Assembly (NCBI RefSeq): GCF_009800965.1
Contig: NZ_WUAF01000001.1
Coordinates: 558,001-622,000, forward strand
From: Cognatazoarcus halotolerans
GTDB taxonomy: Bacteria > Pseudomonadota > Gammaproteobacteria > Burkholderiales > Rhodocyclaceae
DNA length: 64,000 nt
Direction of reading: 5' to 3'
Shown piece after piece: positions 37,224 to 47,275 of the stretch; position 1 is the stretch's first letter; the number at the start of each line of letters is the position of its first letter. Both the position numbers and the translations under genes were made by a program. The notes under the pieces were generated by a model. The model worked only from the letters and a program-made list of their open reading frames with translations. It searched no databases and was not told the DNA's origin.

Positions 37224-37604
37224 TCAGGCCCCGTCCCGCTCGCCCGCCTCGCCATCGAGCAAGCGCTCGCACTCCGCCATCAGCGACCGGGCAAGTTCGG
37301 AATCGTAGTTGGGGTCGAGCGCTTCCATCATTTCGTGCACCGCGAACAGCCCCGCCTCGCGCGACAGTGACCCGGCCATGCTGCGCGCCAGCTGGTCGCT
37401 CAGATTCGACAGATGGCGGCGCTCGGCGAGCGGCAGGCTACGCCCGGTACGGCCGAGCCAATCGGCGGCCAGCGTGGCACCCTGACCCTCGGTCGGCCAC
37501 TGGCCGTGCTCGTACCAGATCGACAGACGCTCGGCCGCGAGGGCAAAGACCAGCGCCGCGCGCGTACCGCGTCCGTCTGCGGGCGGCGGGCTCGAGGTGC
37601 TCAT
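37224..37604 (-). CDS. Hypothetical protein
   Basis: 126 residues from ATG 37604, preceded by AGGGAGG. It is helical and Ala/Leu/Arg-rich, without membrane or signal segment (ALVFALAAERLSIWYEHGQW, then ARSMAGSLSREAGLFAVHEM). It lies 12 bp after the rlmI stop on the same strand and is probably co-transcribed with it. I do not recognise the family. Confidence 0.65.
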   Translation of the reverse strand: MSTSSPPPADGRGTRAALVFALAAERLSIWYEHGQWPTEGQGATLAADWLGRTGRSLPLAERRHLSNLSDQLARSMAGSLSREAGLFAVHEMMEALDPNYDSELARSLMAECERLLDGEAGERDGA

Positions 37605-37615
37605 CCGGCCTCCCT

Positions 37616-38806
37616 TCACGCGACCTGGCAGGCCAGACCCTTGAGGTATTCGCCCTCGGGAACCGCGAGGCCGACGGGGTGATCCGGCGCGGCGCCAAGG
37701 CGATGCAATATGCGTGCCTCGACGCCGGCATCCGAGGCCGCACCGGCGACGATCTTCTGGAACAGTTCCAGTCCCACCCCGCCCGAGCAGGAATAGGTCA
37801 TCAGGATGCCCCCCGGACTGAGCAGTCGGAAACCCGACAGATTGATGTCCTTGTAGGCCCGTGCGGCACGCTCGGCGTAGGCTGCCGAAGGGGCGAACTT
37901 GGGCGGATCGAGAATGATCATGTCGAAGCGCCGACCTTCTTCCCTGAGCGTCCGCAGGGCCTTGAAAACGTCGTCCTCGCGCCATTCGGCACGGGCGGCG
38001 TCAAGCTTCGGATTGAGGGCGAGATTGCGCGCTGCGCTGGCCAGCGCCGGCGCCGACGAGTCGATCGACAACACCGAGCGAGCCCCGCCGGAGAGTGCCT
38101 GCAGCGAAAACCCGCCGGTGTAGCAGAAGCAGTTGAGCACATCGCGCCCGGCGGCAAGCTGCCCGGTGAGCAGTCGATTGTCGCGCTGATCCAGGTAGAA
38201 CCCGGTCTTGTGTCCCCCGACCACATCCACCTCCATGCGCACGCCGTTCTCGACGATGCTCAAGACGCCGTCGGGCAACGCCCCATGCACGCAGCCGGTC
38301 ACCGCTTCAAGACCTTCGCGACCGCGCACCTCGGAGTCGGAGCGTTCAAACACCGCCTCGCAGCCGGTTGCTTGGACAATGCCCGCGACGATCGCCTCGC
38401 GCCATTTCTCGGCGCCCGCGCTGGTGAGCTGCAGCGTCACGACCTTGCCATAGCGATCGGCAATCACACCGGGCAGCCCGTCCGATTCGCCATGAATCAG
38501 TCGCACCCCTTCCTGCCCGGCCAGCCACGGGTGAGTCTGGCGACGCGCCACGGAAGCGGCGACGGCACGCTTGAAGAAGGCGTGATCGATCGCCTGCTGA
38601 GGGTCGAAACTCCACACACGGGCGCGGATCTGCGACTCGGGCGACCACGCCGCACGCGCGAGTTCGGTGCCCTCGGCGTCCACCACAGTGACCGTGTCGC
38701 CCTCGCGGGCGCGCCCGTCGAGACGGTCGACCGAGCCGGCGAAAATCCATGGATGACGGCGCAGCAGCGAGCGGGCCTTGCCGGGCTTGAGAATGAGTTG
38801 GGCCAT
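37616..38806 (-). CDS. rlmI: 23S rRNA (cytosine-5)-methyltransferase RlmI-type
   Basis: SAM-dependent methyltransferase of 396 residues. An N-terminal PUA-like domain (LKPGKARSLLRRHPWIFAGSV near 5-25) precedes the EEHEE-type insert and the Rossmann domain with motif I NCFCYTGGFSLQALSGGA near 219-236, SIDSSAPAL as the acidic loop and ILDPPKFAPS near 298-307. Family members make m5C1962 in 23S rRNA. The same frame family also contains YwbD-like relatives, so the exact target base is inferred. The start ATG at 38806 is supported by the family N-terminus MAQLILKPG. Confidence 0.88.
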   Translation of the reverse strand: MAQLILKPGKARSLLRRHPWIFAGSVDRLDGRAREGDTVTVVDAEGTELARAAWSPESQIRARVWSFDPQQAIDHAFFKRAVAASVARRQTHPWLAGQEGVRLIHGESDGLPGVIADRYGKVVTLQLTSAGAEKWREAIVAGIVQATGCEAVFERSDSEVRGREGLEAVTGCVHGALPDGVLSIVENGVRMEVDVVGGHKTGFYLDQRDNRLLTGQLAAGRDVLNCFCYTGGFSLQALSGGARSVLSIDSSAPALASAARNLALNPKLDAARAEWREDDVFKALRTLREEGRRFDMIILDPPKFAPSAAYAERAARAYKDINLSGFRLLSPGGILMTYSCSGGVGLELFQKIVAGAASDAGVEARILHRLGAAPDHPVGLAVPEGEYLKGLACQVA

Positions 38807-39036
38807 TGCGGACGAGCCTGCGCGAAGAGACTGGATCGGAGGAAGCGGAGTTTAGCGGCTTCGGCCGCGATCTCCCAGTCGGTCCGCCGCTGCAACCCGG
38901 GTTACCGGTCGTCGGCTCGCGGCTTTCCGGTTACAAATCAGGCGTCCGAATCGCCCTCGGCACCCGCCGGAGAACGGCAATCTCTGCTACGCTGCGCTCC
39001 ATCCGATTCATTGCACCATCACCTCCTAGCAGTTTC

Positions 39037-39543
39037 ATGCGCACCCGCTTCTTCCTCTGCGCAATGCTGGCGCTGGCCGCCTGCTCGTCGCCGTCTCCCC
39101 AGGTCTATCGCAAGGAAGCTTTCGACCCTTCCTCGCCGTTCGAACAGCGCTTTGCCACCACGCCGGAGGTCGCCTGCGAGGCTGGGCGACGTGCGCTGCT
39201 GAGTCAGGGCTACCTGATCGATTCCGAGGAAGCGATGAAGGTCCAGGCCACCAAGGCATTCCAGCCGGTCAGCGACCAGCAGGTCAAACTGGTGCTGTCA
39301 ATATTCTGCGTGCCTTCGGGCGGCGAGGGCGAACGTGCCGCGATTTTCGCCAACGGGCGCGAACTTCGCTATGTGCTCAAGGCCAGCGCGGCAAATGCCG
39401 GCCTCACTGTCTCCGGCATCGGCTCGATCTCGCTGCCGTGGAACACCACCAATGATTCACTGGTCAAGGTCGGCGAGCAGACGGTGACCGACCCCGAGTT
39501 CTACCGGCGCTTCTTTGCACTGATCGACACCTTCATGCCCTGA
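39037..39543 (+). CDS. DUF2242 lipoprotein, copy 1
   Basis: 168 residues with a lipoprotein signal: the lipobox LALAAC places the acylated Cys near residue 16. The mature part carries the DUF2242 pattern ACEAGRRALLSQGYLID, then KASAANAGLTVSGIGSISLP. It is followed 69 bp later by a paralogue sharing the same blocks. Probably outer-membrane-attached, function unknown. The ATG at 39037 is chosen because the signal peptide begins there. Confidence 0.82.
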   Translation: MRTRFFLCAMLALAACSSPSPQVYRKEAFDPSSPFEQRFATTPEVACEAGRRALLSQGYLIDSEEAMKVQATKAFQPVSDQQVKLVLSIFCVPSGGEGERAAIFANGRELRYVLKASAANAGLTVSGIGSISLPWNTTNDSLVKVGEQTVTDPEFYRRFFALIDTFMP

Positions 39544-39612
39544 GCGCGGGGCGTAGCCGCCACGCTTCAATCGGCTTAGACTTCCGCATACCTTTCGATT
39601 GAGGGTATGGAT

Positions 39613-40116
39613 ATGAAGATCCGGTCCATGATCGCAATTCCGACAGCGGCAATCCTGCTCGGCGCGTGCGGCGGGCCCGCGGTATACGAGGATGAATCCT
39701 TCAGCGAATCGTCGCCCTACGCGCGCCGCTACCCGACCGATGCAGCTGTCACCTGCATCGCCGCCCGCCAGGTACTGCTGAGCCAGGGCTACGGGCTCAC
39801 CGAAGAAACGAACTATTCGATCAAGGGCATCAAGGCCTACCAGCCCGACGACGATGAGCACCTCACGCTCGAACTCACCGTCGTGTGCATGGACAGGAAG
39901 GAAGGCGGCAGCATGGCCTACGCGAATGCTGTGCAGACCGCCTACGCGCTCAAGGCCAGCAGCTCGAACGCGGGCCTGAGCGTATCGGGGGTCGGCTCCA
40001 TTTCGTTGCCGTGGACGTCCAACGGCGACACATTGTCGAAGAAGGCTGCCGAAACGGTGGCCAAGCCGGAATTCTACGAGCGCTTCTTCAACCTGCTCGG
40101 CAAGATGTTGAACTGA
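39613..40116 (+). CDS. DUF2242 lipoprotein, copy 2
   Basis: 167 residues, lipobox LLGAC near residue 19. It matches copy 1 over its whole mature length, with the shared block KASSSNAGLSVSGVGSISLP and the same C-terminal EFYxRFF motif, so the two arose by tandem duplication. The ATG at 39613 follows GAGGG at seven bases. An ATG two codons earlier (39607) is too close to the ribosome site. Function unknown. Confidence 0.82.
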   Translation: MKIRSMIAIPTAAILLGACGGPAVYEDESFSESSPYARRYPTDAAVTCIAARQVLLSQGYGLTEETNYSIKGIKAYQPDDDEHLTLELTVVCMDRKEGGSMAYANAVQTAYALKASSSNAGLSVSGVGSISLPWTSNGDTLSKKAAETVAKPEFYERFFNLLGKMLN

Positions 40117-40134
40117 CTTGCTGCGTGCGACCGC

Positions 40135-41061
40135 TCAGGGCTTGCCAGGCTTGCGCCGAGCCCGCGGGTGGGCCGCGTCGTAGGTCTTGGCGAGGTGCTG
40201 AAAATCCAGGTGGGTGTAGATCTGGGTGGTACGGATGCTGGCATGCCCCAGCAGTTCCTGCACCGCACGCAGATCGCTGCTCGACTGCAACACATGCGAC
40301 GCAAAACTGTGACGCAGCATGTGCGGATGGACATGCACCGCCAGCCCCTGCTTCTTAGCCCATCTTTCGAGGCGCCGGCCGATCATGCTGGTGGACAAAC
40401 GCCCGCCACGCTGGCTTACGAACAGGGCCGACTCGCCGCGTGCGGCAAGTTGGTCACGTACCGCCCGCCACGCTTGCAGCGCGTCACGCGCCTTGGCGCC
40501 CACCGGCACCGTACGGGTCTTGCCACGCTTGCCGGTCACGGTGACCTCCCCGACGGCGAGGTCCGCATCCTGCAGAAGATCTAGCCCGGCGAGTTCCGAA
40601 AGCCTCAGGCCGCTCGAATAGAACAGCTCGAACATTGCGCGATCGCGCACCTCGAGGACGTCATCGGGAACGGCGTCAAGCAAGGCGCCCGCCTGATCCG
40701 GGCTCAACACGCCGGGCAGACGGCTGGGTGCGCGCGGCGCGCGGACGCCCTCTACCGGATTGGCCGGCAAGCCGTGCAGACGCACCAGCCAACGAAAGAA
40801 TCCTCGCCACGAGGACAACACCCTGGCAATCGAACGCCCGCCAAGACCAGCCGCATGAAGTCGTGCGGCAAACTGGCGGATGTCGTGACTGCGCAGCGCT
40901 GCGGGAGAACGATCCTCGGTCAGGCTGGCAAGGCGCGCCAGATCCCTGCGATAGGCCGCCAGGGTGTGAGTACTGGCACGCCTTTCGTTAGCGAGGTAGG
41001 CGAGGTAGCGCTCGACCGCCGGAGCGAACGCCTCCGGCCCGGAATCCCGTACGTCAGCCAA
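40135..41061 (-). CDS. xerC: Tyrosine recombinase XerC
   Basis: Resolves chromosome dimers at dif with XerD. The 308-residue protein has the SAM-like N-terminal domain (RYLAYLANERRASTHTLAAY near 18-37) and the catalytic set: Arg in SSGLRLSELAGL, Lys in VTGKRGKTR, HMLRHSFASHVL with His and Arg, LGHASIRTTQ with the second His, and the nucleophile Tyr in TQIYTHLDF. Its start overlaps the DUF484 stop by 8 bp, the usual dapF-DUF484-xerC order. Confidence 0.95.
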   Translation of the reverse strand: MADVRDSGPEAFAPAVERYLAYLANERRASTHTLAAYRRDLARLASLTEDRSPAALRSHDIRQFAARLHAAGLGGRSIARVLSSWRGFFRWLVRLHGLPANPVEGVRAPRAPSRLPGVLSPDQAGALLDAVPDDVLEVRDRAMFELFYSSGLRLSELAGLDLLQDADLAVGEVTVTGKRGKTRTVPVGAKARDALQAWRAVRDQLAARGESALFVSQRGGRLSTSMIGRRLERWAKKQGLAVHVHPHMLRHSFASHVLQSSSDLRAVQELLGHASIRTTQIYTHLDFQHLAKTYDAAHPRARRKPGKP

Positions 41062-41710
41062 GCTGACGCTGCAGGGCTGCGCTCAGCAATTCGCCGAGCC
41101 GGGTGACGTAGAGCGTGCCCATTTCCGGATAGAAACGTTCCGCCTCTTCGCTGCCGAGGGCCAGCAGGCCGAAAACCTGTGCATCGCGGCGCAGCGGCAC
41201 CAGGCACACCGAGCGCACCAGCGGGCCGGCTTCACCAAACCATTCGAGCACCTCGAGGTTGGTCGGCTCGCCGCAATACGGATGATTCATGTCGCCGGCG
41301 TAGTAACCGAGTTCATCGGAAACCGGGCCGAACTCCGGCCCCGACTTCTTGAGCACGCTGTTCCAGATGCGCACGGCAACATGGGGAATCGCGAAATCAT
41401 CCTGGAGATGTGACATCAGCGCATGGCGGACCGCATCGAAATCATCCGCAACAAGCAAACTCAGCACGAGACGGTGGGTCTTGGTACCGATCTCATCGTT
41501 CTCTTCGCCGAACCGGATCAATTCGGCGAACTTGTGTTCGAGTTGCCGGATCTTTTCGCGCAGCGCGAGAAGCTGCCGCTCGGTCAGTGAAATCGCCTGT
41601 CCGTTATGCGGATGCGACACCGACAAATGCGCCAGCAGATCGGCATTCTCGTCGAAAAAAGCGGGATTTTCCTGCAAATACGCTGCTACGTCCTGGGCAT
41701 TCATGCTCAT
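41054..41710 (-). CDS. DUF484 (GAF-like) protein
   Basis: 218 residues, the normal DUF484 size. An N-terminal helical segment (DVAAYLQENPAFFDENADLL near 7-26, HPHNGQAISLTERQLLALRE near 33-52) leads into a GAF-like domain with YYAGDMNHPYCGEPTNLEVLE and FGLLALGSEEAERFYPEMG. The family is always placed between dapF and xerC in beta- and gammaproteobacteria, and its function is not established. The ATG at 41710 is chosen (a second ATG is two codons in). The gene is coupled to xerC by overlap. Confidence 0.92.
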   Translation of the reverse strand: MSMNAQDVAAYLQENPAFFDENADLLAHLSVSHPHNGQAISLTERQLLALREKIRQLEHKFAELIRFGEENDEIGTKTHRLVLSLLVADDFDAVRHALMSHLQDDFAIPHVAVRIWNSVLKKSGPEFGPVSDELGYYAGDMNHPYCGEPTNLEVLEWFGEAGPLVRSVCLVPLRRDAQVFGLLALGSEEAERFYPEMGTLYVTRLGELLSAALQRQLG

Positions 41711-41727
41711 CGCGATGTTTCTTCCTT

Positions 41728-42561
41728 TCAGGGCAACTCGATTTCGGCGTCGAATACGCTCACCGCGGGCCCGGTCATCAGGACCGGGGTACCAACCCCG
41801 CCCCAGGCAATGGACAGGATGCCGCCCCGGGTTTCGACGCTCACCGGCGATTCGAGCAGATTGCGGGCAATACCCGCCACCACTGCGGCACAGGCACCGG
41901 TACCGCAGGCCAGTGTCTCTCCCGCACCGCGCTCGAACACCCGCAGGCGGATATGGTGCGGATCCACCACCTGCATGAAACCGGCATTGACCCGCGCGGG
42001 AAAGCGCGGGTGCGATTCGATGATCGGCCCCTCGGTCGCGACCGGTGCCGCATCAACGTCGGCCACGACCTGCACGGCGTGCGGATTTCCCATGCTGACC
42101 GCCGTGATCGGCACGCTGCGCCCGGCCACCTCGAGTGGCTGAACCACCGCGGTCGAATCCGAAAGGAAGGGAATCCGTTGCGGGTCGAGAACCGGCACCC
42201 CCATGTCCACGGTCACGTTGCCATCCGCCTCCAGCTTCGGAGTGATGATTCCGGAGCGGGTCTCGACACGGATTTCGCGCTTCCCCGTCAGACCCTTGTC
42301 ATGCACGAACCTGACGAAGCAACGTGCGCCGTTGCCACACTGCTCGACTTCACCACCATCTGCGTTGAAGATCCGGTAACGAAAATCCACGTCATCCGCG
42401 GAAGCAGCTTCAACCACGAGGAGCTGATCGCAGCCGACACCAAAATGCCGGTCGGCAAGAAAGCGTACCTGCTTTGCGTCCAGCTGGATCTTCTGGTTGA
42501 GCGCATCGACAACCACGAAATCGTTGCCCAGGCCCTGCATTTTTGTGAAACGAAGTCGCAT
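41728..42561 (-). CDS. dapF: Diaminopimelate epimerase
   Basis: Interconverts LL- and meso-diaminopimelate for lysine and peptidoglycan. The 277-residue protein has two active-site cysteines: Cys75 in [12 protein letters not shown] and Cys219 in [12 protein letters not shown], with the substrate loop [12 protein letters not shown] at 8-19. I chose the ATG at 42561 because [15 protein letters not shown] is the family head. An open frame 18 codons longer lacks support. It is followed by the DUF484 and xerC genes in the usual order. Confidence 0.96.
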   Translation of the reverse strand: MRLRFTKMQGLGNDFVVVDALNQKIQLDAKQVRFLADRHFGVGCDQLLVVEAASADDVDFRYRIFNADGGEVEQCGNGARCFVRFVHDKGLTGKREIRVETRSGIITPKLEADGNVTVDMGVPVLDPQRIPFLSDSTAVVQPLEVAGRSVPITAVSMGNPHAVQVVADVDAAPVATEGPIIESHPRFPARVNAGFMQVVDPHHIRLRVFERGAGETLACGTGACAAVVAGIARNLLESPVSVETRGGILSIAWGGVGTPVLMTGPAVSVFDAEIELP

Positions 42562-42641
42562 CGCATCCCAATCGCAGCAAATTGATCGGGCGATTGTCCC
42601 GCAGCGCGTCATCAAGGTCCACTGCCATGCGGTCGGCCGCG

Positions 42642-43553
42642 CTAGGGTCCTGCTCCGGCGGCTCTGCCCGCCTCGAAGCTGATCGGACGATACGTTGAAA
42701 AACCACCGCTGCTGACAAGCCTGAACCGGATCAGATTCCCGGCCAGCTCACCGTCGTAGCGATGACGAAGCATGCGGGTTTCTTCTCCGGCAACGACCTC
42801 GCTGACGGTTTCAAAATGGATTTCCCGACCGTCAATACGGAGCGACTCCATCACCCTGGGCGTACCCAGATAGCTGGCCATTCCTTCCCAGCGCCCCCCA
42901 ACGCGCTCAAACTCGAACCGCTCAGCGTAGCTATCCCCCCAGTCGTATGTCACCCGGGCCTGCCAAGTCCCAGCCAACCGGGGTTCCGTCGAAGGCATCA
43001 GCCACCAGGCGCCCAGCCCGGCGACCAGGCATGCCAGGGAGGCCGCAGCCAGGCGCACGCTCCAACGCCGCAACCGTGACGGCCGAGCGGCGAGCAGCGG
43101 CGCGAGGACCCCCGCGAGACGGCCAAGACTGTCGCTCCAGCCCTCGTCCTCAAGCGTGATCGCGTGCAGCCCGGCGAGCGGCTTGAGCGCCGCGGGCAGC
43201 ACCGTCTCGTCCGGCATCGCCGCCCCCGCGACCAGAACCGGGATCACCGGCTTGCCGCCAGCCAGCGCAACGCTGATTTCGCGCGACACGAGGTCGTCCG
43301 GCTGCCCCAGGCGACGAACGCCGTCGCGCCGAGCATCGAGCCAGCGCGGCCCGATCAGCACCAGCACCGCAACCGAAGACCGGATCCGCCGCTCGAGTAC
43401 CGCGGGGTAGGACTGCCCGGGCTGCAGATCGCTCACGTCGCGAAATACCGATTCGGGACCGAACGTCCGCTCGAGCCCTTCTTCCAGCCTGCCGGCATAA
43501 CCGCCGGCATCTTCGCGGCGGTAGGAAATGAAGATGTTTGGCTTCAACTGCAC
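42642..43553 (-). CDS. Membrane-anchored TIR-domain protein with C-terminal beta domain
   Basis: 303 residues from GTG 43553, which has AGGTGG ten bases upstream. Residues 4 to about 110 form a bacterial TIR domain: [18 protein letters not shown] at the start, [15 protein letters not shown] near 37-50, [10 protein letters not shown] near 64-73 and a REISVAL helix with a conserved-position Glu near 92. A membrane helix at about 166-186 is preceded by RLRRW, so the TIR side should face the cytoplasm. The last 110 residues are beta-rich, begin [13 protein letters not shown], and resemble no family I know. It lies 80 bp upstream of dapF on the same strand. TIR proteins are often NAD-consuming immune effectors, and that role is not shown here. 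Confidence 0.8.
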   Translation of the reverse strand: MQLKPNIFISYRREDAGGYAGRLEEGLERTFGPESVFRDVSDLQPGQSYPAVLERRIRSSVAVLVLIGPRWLDARRDGVRRLGQPDDLVSREISVALAGGKPVIPVLVAGAAMPDETVLPAALKPLAGLHAITLEDEGWSDSLGRLAGVLAPLLAARPSRLRRWSVRLAAASLACLVAGLGAWWLMPSTEPRLAGTWQARVTYDWGDSYAERFEFERVGGRWEGMASYLGTPRVMESLRIDGREIHFETVSEVVAGEETRMLRHRYDGELAGNLIRFRLVSSGGFSTYRPISFEAGRAAGAGP

Positions 43554-43813
43554 GGCAAACCACCTGCGGCGCGGCACGCTGCACCGGAGTACCGGGAAGG
43601 GCACAAACTTCGCAACTGACTCTTCATCGCGCGACTCCGGGCTCACGCCTTGCCGCGAAAGCACAGGCAAACGGCTTGTCTGTTTCAGGCTAGTACATGG
43701 GCATCGATTGTGCCGCACCGAAACGACGGACTCACGACAAAGTGCTGTCATCGCCTTCTGGCGTACCTCATGCGGCGGTATCCTCGCGGCAAGCCCTCTG
43801 AGACGATAAGCGA

Positions 43814-44083
43814 ATGACCGATACCGAATCAAACGCGCCCGAGCATTCCGCCTCGCGGCCCTCCGGCACACCCTGGCTCGCATGGAGCATGGCCCTGTGC
43901 GGTGCAGCAGCCGCACTGTTCGGCCTGGCGCTGATGTTCGGCGCGGGCCGCCATTGGCATCCGCTGCTGGCCGAGGACGGTGCAGGGATCGTGTTCCTGG
44001 TGTCCGGGATTGCGCTGGTCGGCAGCGCTGCGTTCCCTATCGTGCTGCGCCGCCTGGCGAGCGCCGAGGAGCGCGCTCAGTAA
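43814..44083 (+). CDS. Small two-helix membrane protein
   Basis: 89 residues with two hydrophobic segments at about 22-44 and 58-79 and a polar N-terminus. No family is recognised and the ribosome site is weak (ATAAGCGA). The 3' end overlaps the stop of the acyltransferase gene on the other strand by 7 bp. The 260 bp before it back to the TIR gene hold no other supported feature. Confidence 0.55.
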   Translation: MTDTESNAPEHSASRPSGTPWLAWSMALCGAAAALFGLALMFGAGRHWHPLLAEDGAGIVFLVSGIALVGSAAFPIVLRRLASAEERAQ

Positions 44084-44973
44084 AGCCGGGGCTCGCCGTC
44101 GGGACGAGTCTTGAACCGTTTGTGAACCCAGTAGTACTGCTCTGGCATGGTCCGCACCAATGCTTCGATCTCCGCATTCATACGGGCCACGTCCGCTTCG
44201 ATGTCGCCCGACGGAAAGTTCTCCCAGGGCTCGCCAAAGCTCAACCGATACCCTGCACCACCTGGCAGCAGACGCGTCACGCATGGGACCACGGCTGCAT
44301 CGGCCATGCGAGCAAAACGCGGGAGACCGGTAATCGTGGCGGTCTGCACCCCAAAGAACGGCACGAAGATCGACTCCTTGCGGCCATGATCCATGTCTGG
44401 AAGGTAGTAGAACGGCCGGCCGGCCTTCATCGCCTTGACCGTGGCGCGGATGCTCTCGTGGCGCGGCTGCAGCAATTGATCGCCGAAGCGGCTGCGGCCA
44501 TGGTACAGCCAGCGGTCGATCACCCTGTTGCGCTGTCGTGCATAGATGCTGACGATGTCGAACAGCATGGTCACCCGGGTGCCGCCCATGTCGAGCCCGA
44601 CGAAATGCGGAGCCATGAGGATCACCGGCCGCCCGGCCGCCAGAAGCGCTCGCACCCGCTCCTCCCCCTCCACGCGGATCAGTCGTTCGAGGCGCGCGCG
44701 CGGTGCCCACCACAGCAGGCCGCGCTCGAGCAGCGTCCGCCCAAGGTTGGCGAAAAGCCGCCGCGCCATGCGCTCGCGTTCGGTCTGACCAAGTTCGGGG
44801 AACGCCAGTCGCAGGTTGGTCCGGACAACTCGCCGGCGCGGAAAGATCGCCACATAGAGCAGCAGCCCAAGGGCATTTCCCAAAGGCGCCAGCAGCGACA
44901 GCGGCAGCCAGTGCAGAAGCCACAGGACAGCGACCAGCATGCGGCTGGGCAGCTCGGCAACCCAGCGTTTCAT
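44077..44973 (-). CDS. LpxL/HtrB-type lipid A acyltransferase, second of two
   Basis: 298 residues. A membrane helix near 12-38 anchors it to the inner membrane, and the acyltransferase HxxxxD/E site is APHFVGLD near 119-126. Further family blocks are IYARQRNRVIDRWLYHGRSR near 148-167 and EQYYWVHKRFKTRPDG at the end. It transfers an acyl chain to lipid A. Which position it acylates cannot be told. It starts inside the stop of the preceding homologous gene (ATGA), so the two acyltransferases are co-translated. Confidence 0.92.
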   Translation of the reverse strand: MKRWVAELPSRMLVAVLWLLHWLPLSLLAPLGNALGLLLYVAIFPRRRVVRTNLRLAFPELGQTERERMARRLFANLGRTLLERGLLWWAPRARLERLIRVEGEERVRALLAAGRPVILMAPHFVGLDMGGTRVTMLFDIVSIYARQRNRVIDRWLYHGRSRFGDQLLQPRHESIRATVKAMKAGRPFYYLPDMDHGRKESIFVPFFGVQTATITGLPRFARMADAAVVPCVTRLLPGGAGYRLSFGEPWENFPSGDIEADVARMNAEIEALVRTMPEQYYWVHKRFKTRPDGEPRLY

Positions 44974-45833
44974 GATTGCGACTCCGGCCGCGCAGCCCCC
45001 TTCGGCGCCTTGTAGCGGTTGTAGCCCCACAGGTACTGCTCCGGCTTCCGGCGAATGAGCCGCTCCATCTCGCGGTTGATGGCAGCGACCCGCGTTTCGG
45101 TGTCGCCCTCGAGCGGCGACTCCGGCGCGGACAGCCAGAGATGGTAACCGGCACCGCGCGGAAGGCGCTCCGCCCAGGCCATGATCACCACGGTACCGGA
45201 GACCTCGGACAGTCGTGCGGCAAGGGTCATCGAATACGCCGTCCTGCCGAAGAACGGCGCCCACACCCCCTCGCCGTTTCCCGGCACCTGATCGGGCAGC
45301 ATGCCGACGGCCTCGCCGGCCCGCAACGCCTTGATGAGCCTCCGTACCCCGGCGAGGTCCGCGGGTGCGAGCCGCATGCCGGGCCGCGAACCGCGGCCAG
45401 CCTCGATGAGCGGTTGCAGCTCGGCCCGCTTTGGCGGACGGTAGAGAACCGTGATCGGATAACGCGAACCATAGAACTGAGCCGATATCTCGAAGCAGCC
45501 CAGATGGGGTGTCAGGAACAGTATGCCGCGCCGATTGGCCCTCGCCTCCTCAACCAGTTCCCAGCCCGACACCTTCACCGTATCGATCACTTCCGAAGGA
45601 CTGCGCAGCCACACCCAGGGCAGTTCCATGGCCTGCTCGCCCGCACCACGAACCGCCGCGGGGACGACACCTTCCGGCACGGAGCCACCAAATGCCTGGG
45701 CAAGGTTACCCTTCAGACGCCGACGGTATTTTGGCGACAAGCAATAGGTCAGCCATCCCGCGACAGCGCCGAGTCGGTGCAGCGTGGCCAACGAGCGATG
45801 CGACAGGAAATGGAACAGGCGGGCAAGCAGCAA
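44970..45833 (-). CDS. LpxL/HtrB-like acyltransferase, first of two
   Basis: 287 residues from a TTG start at 45833. No ATG or GTG precedes it in frame, and the sequence LLARLFHFLSHRSLATLHRL matches the family's N-terminal amphipathic/membrane segment. The catalytic HxxxxE site is TPHLGCFE near 107-114, followed by RPPKRAELQP and a C-terminal EQYLWGYNRYK. It overlaps the next gene by ATGA. The two homologues probably add the two secondary acyl chains of lipid A. That division of labour is inference. Confidence 0.9.
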   Translation of the reverse strand: MLLARLFHFLSHRSLATLHRLGAVAGWLTYCLSPKYRRRLKGNLAQAFGGSVPEGVVPAAVRGAGEQAMELPWVWLRSPSEVIDTVKVSGWELVEEARANRRGILFLTPHLGCFEISAQFYGSRYPITVLYRPPKRAELQPLIEAGRGSRPGMRLAPADLAGVRRLIKALRAGEAVGMLPDQVPGNGEGVWAPFFGRTAYSMTLAARLSEVSGTVVIMAWAERLPRGAGYHLWLSAPESPLEGDTETRVAAINREMERLIRRKPEQYLWGYNRYKAPKGAARPESQS

Positions 45834-45893
45834 TGGCGAGGTCGTCTGGTCTGAATAAGGTAATCGGTCACGAAAACCGTTGCACGGACATGG

Positions 45894-45928
45894 TTTACTG
45901 AACGCAACGGACGGCTATAATAGCCGCT
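45894..45928 (+). promoter_or_regulatory. metK promoter with palindromic -10 region
   Basis: TTTACT at 45894-45899 and consensus TATAAT at 45917-45922, spacer 17 bp. The -10 sits inside a perfect inverted repeat, CGGCTAT-A-ATAGCCG (45914-45928 approximately), which could be an operator that occludes the promoter when bound. Confidence 0.65.
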
Positions 45929-46078
45929 TCCGCCGAGTTAATTCGACAACTTGCAGGGCGGGGCCACTCTTCGGAGACGTGCCAACAAATACTGCTAAAG
46001 CGTCGCCGCTCGACGAAATCCCCGGAGCCGGCAACGCCGGAATCATCTGGGGATTTTTGTTTTATGGAGCATTTTGCA
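45929..46078 (+). promoter_or_regulatory. metK leader RNA with terminator-like hairpin
   Basis: About 150 nt between the predicted start point and the metK ATG. The last part folds into a long stem: AAATCCCC at 46016-46023 pairs with GGGGATTT at 46039-46046, enclosing an inner CCGG/CCGG stem, and is followed by TTTGTTTT. That is a terminator shape placed 32 bp before the ATG. An upstream GGGCGGGG run could pair with the CCCC arm. The sequence does not match the SAH or SAM riboswitch consensus patterns I know. Confidence 0.5.
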
Positions 46079-47245
<1,167 letters not shown>

Positions 47246-47275
47246 TCCGCAAGGCGGGGAGGTAAACTGCGCAGC

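Noticed and set aside
45929-46078. SAH or SAM riboswitch before metK
   Set aside because: The leader is structured, but I could not align it to the conserved cores of these classes as I know them, so it is listed only as an unassigned leader.
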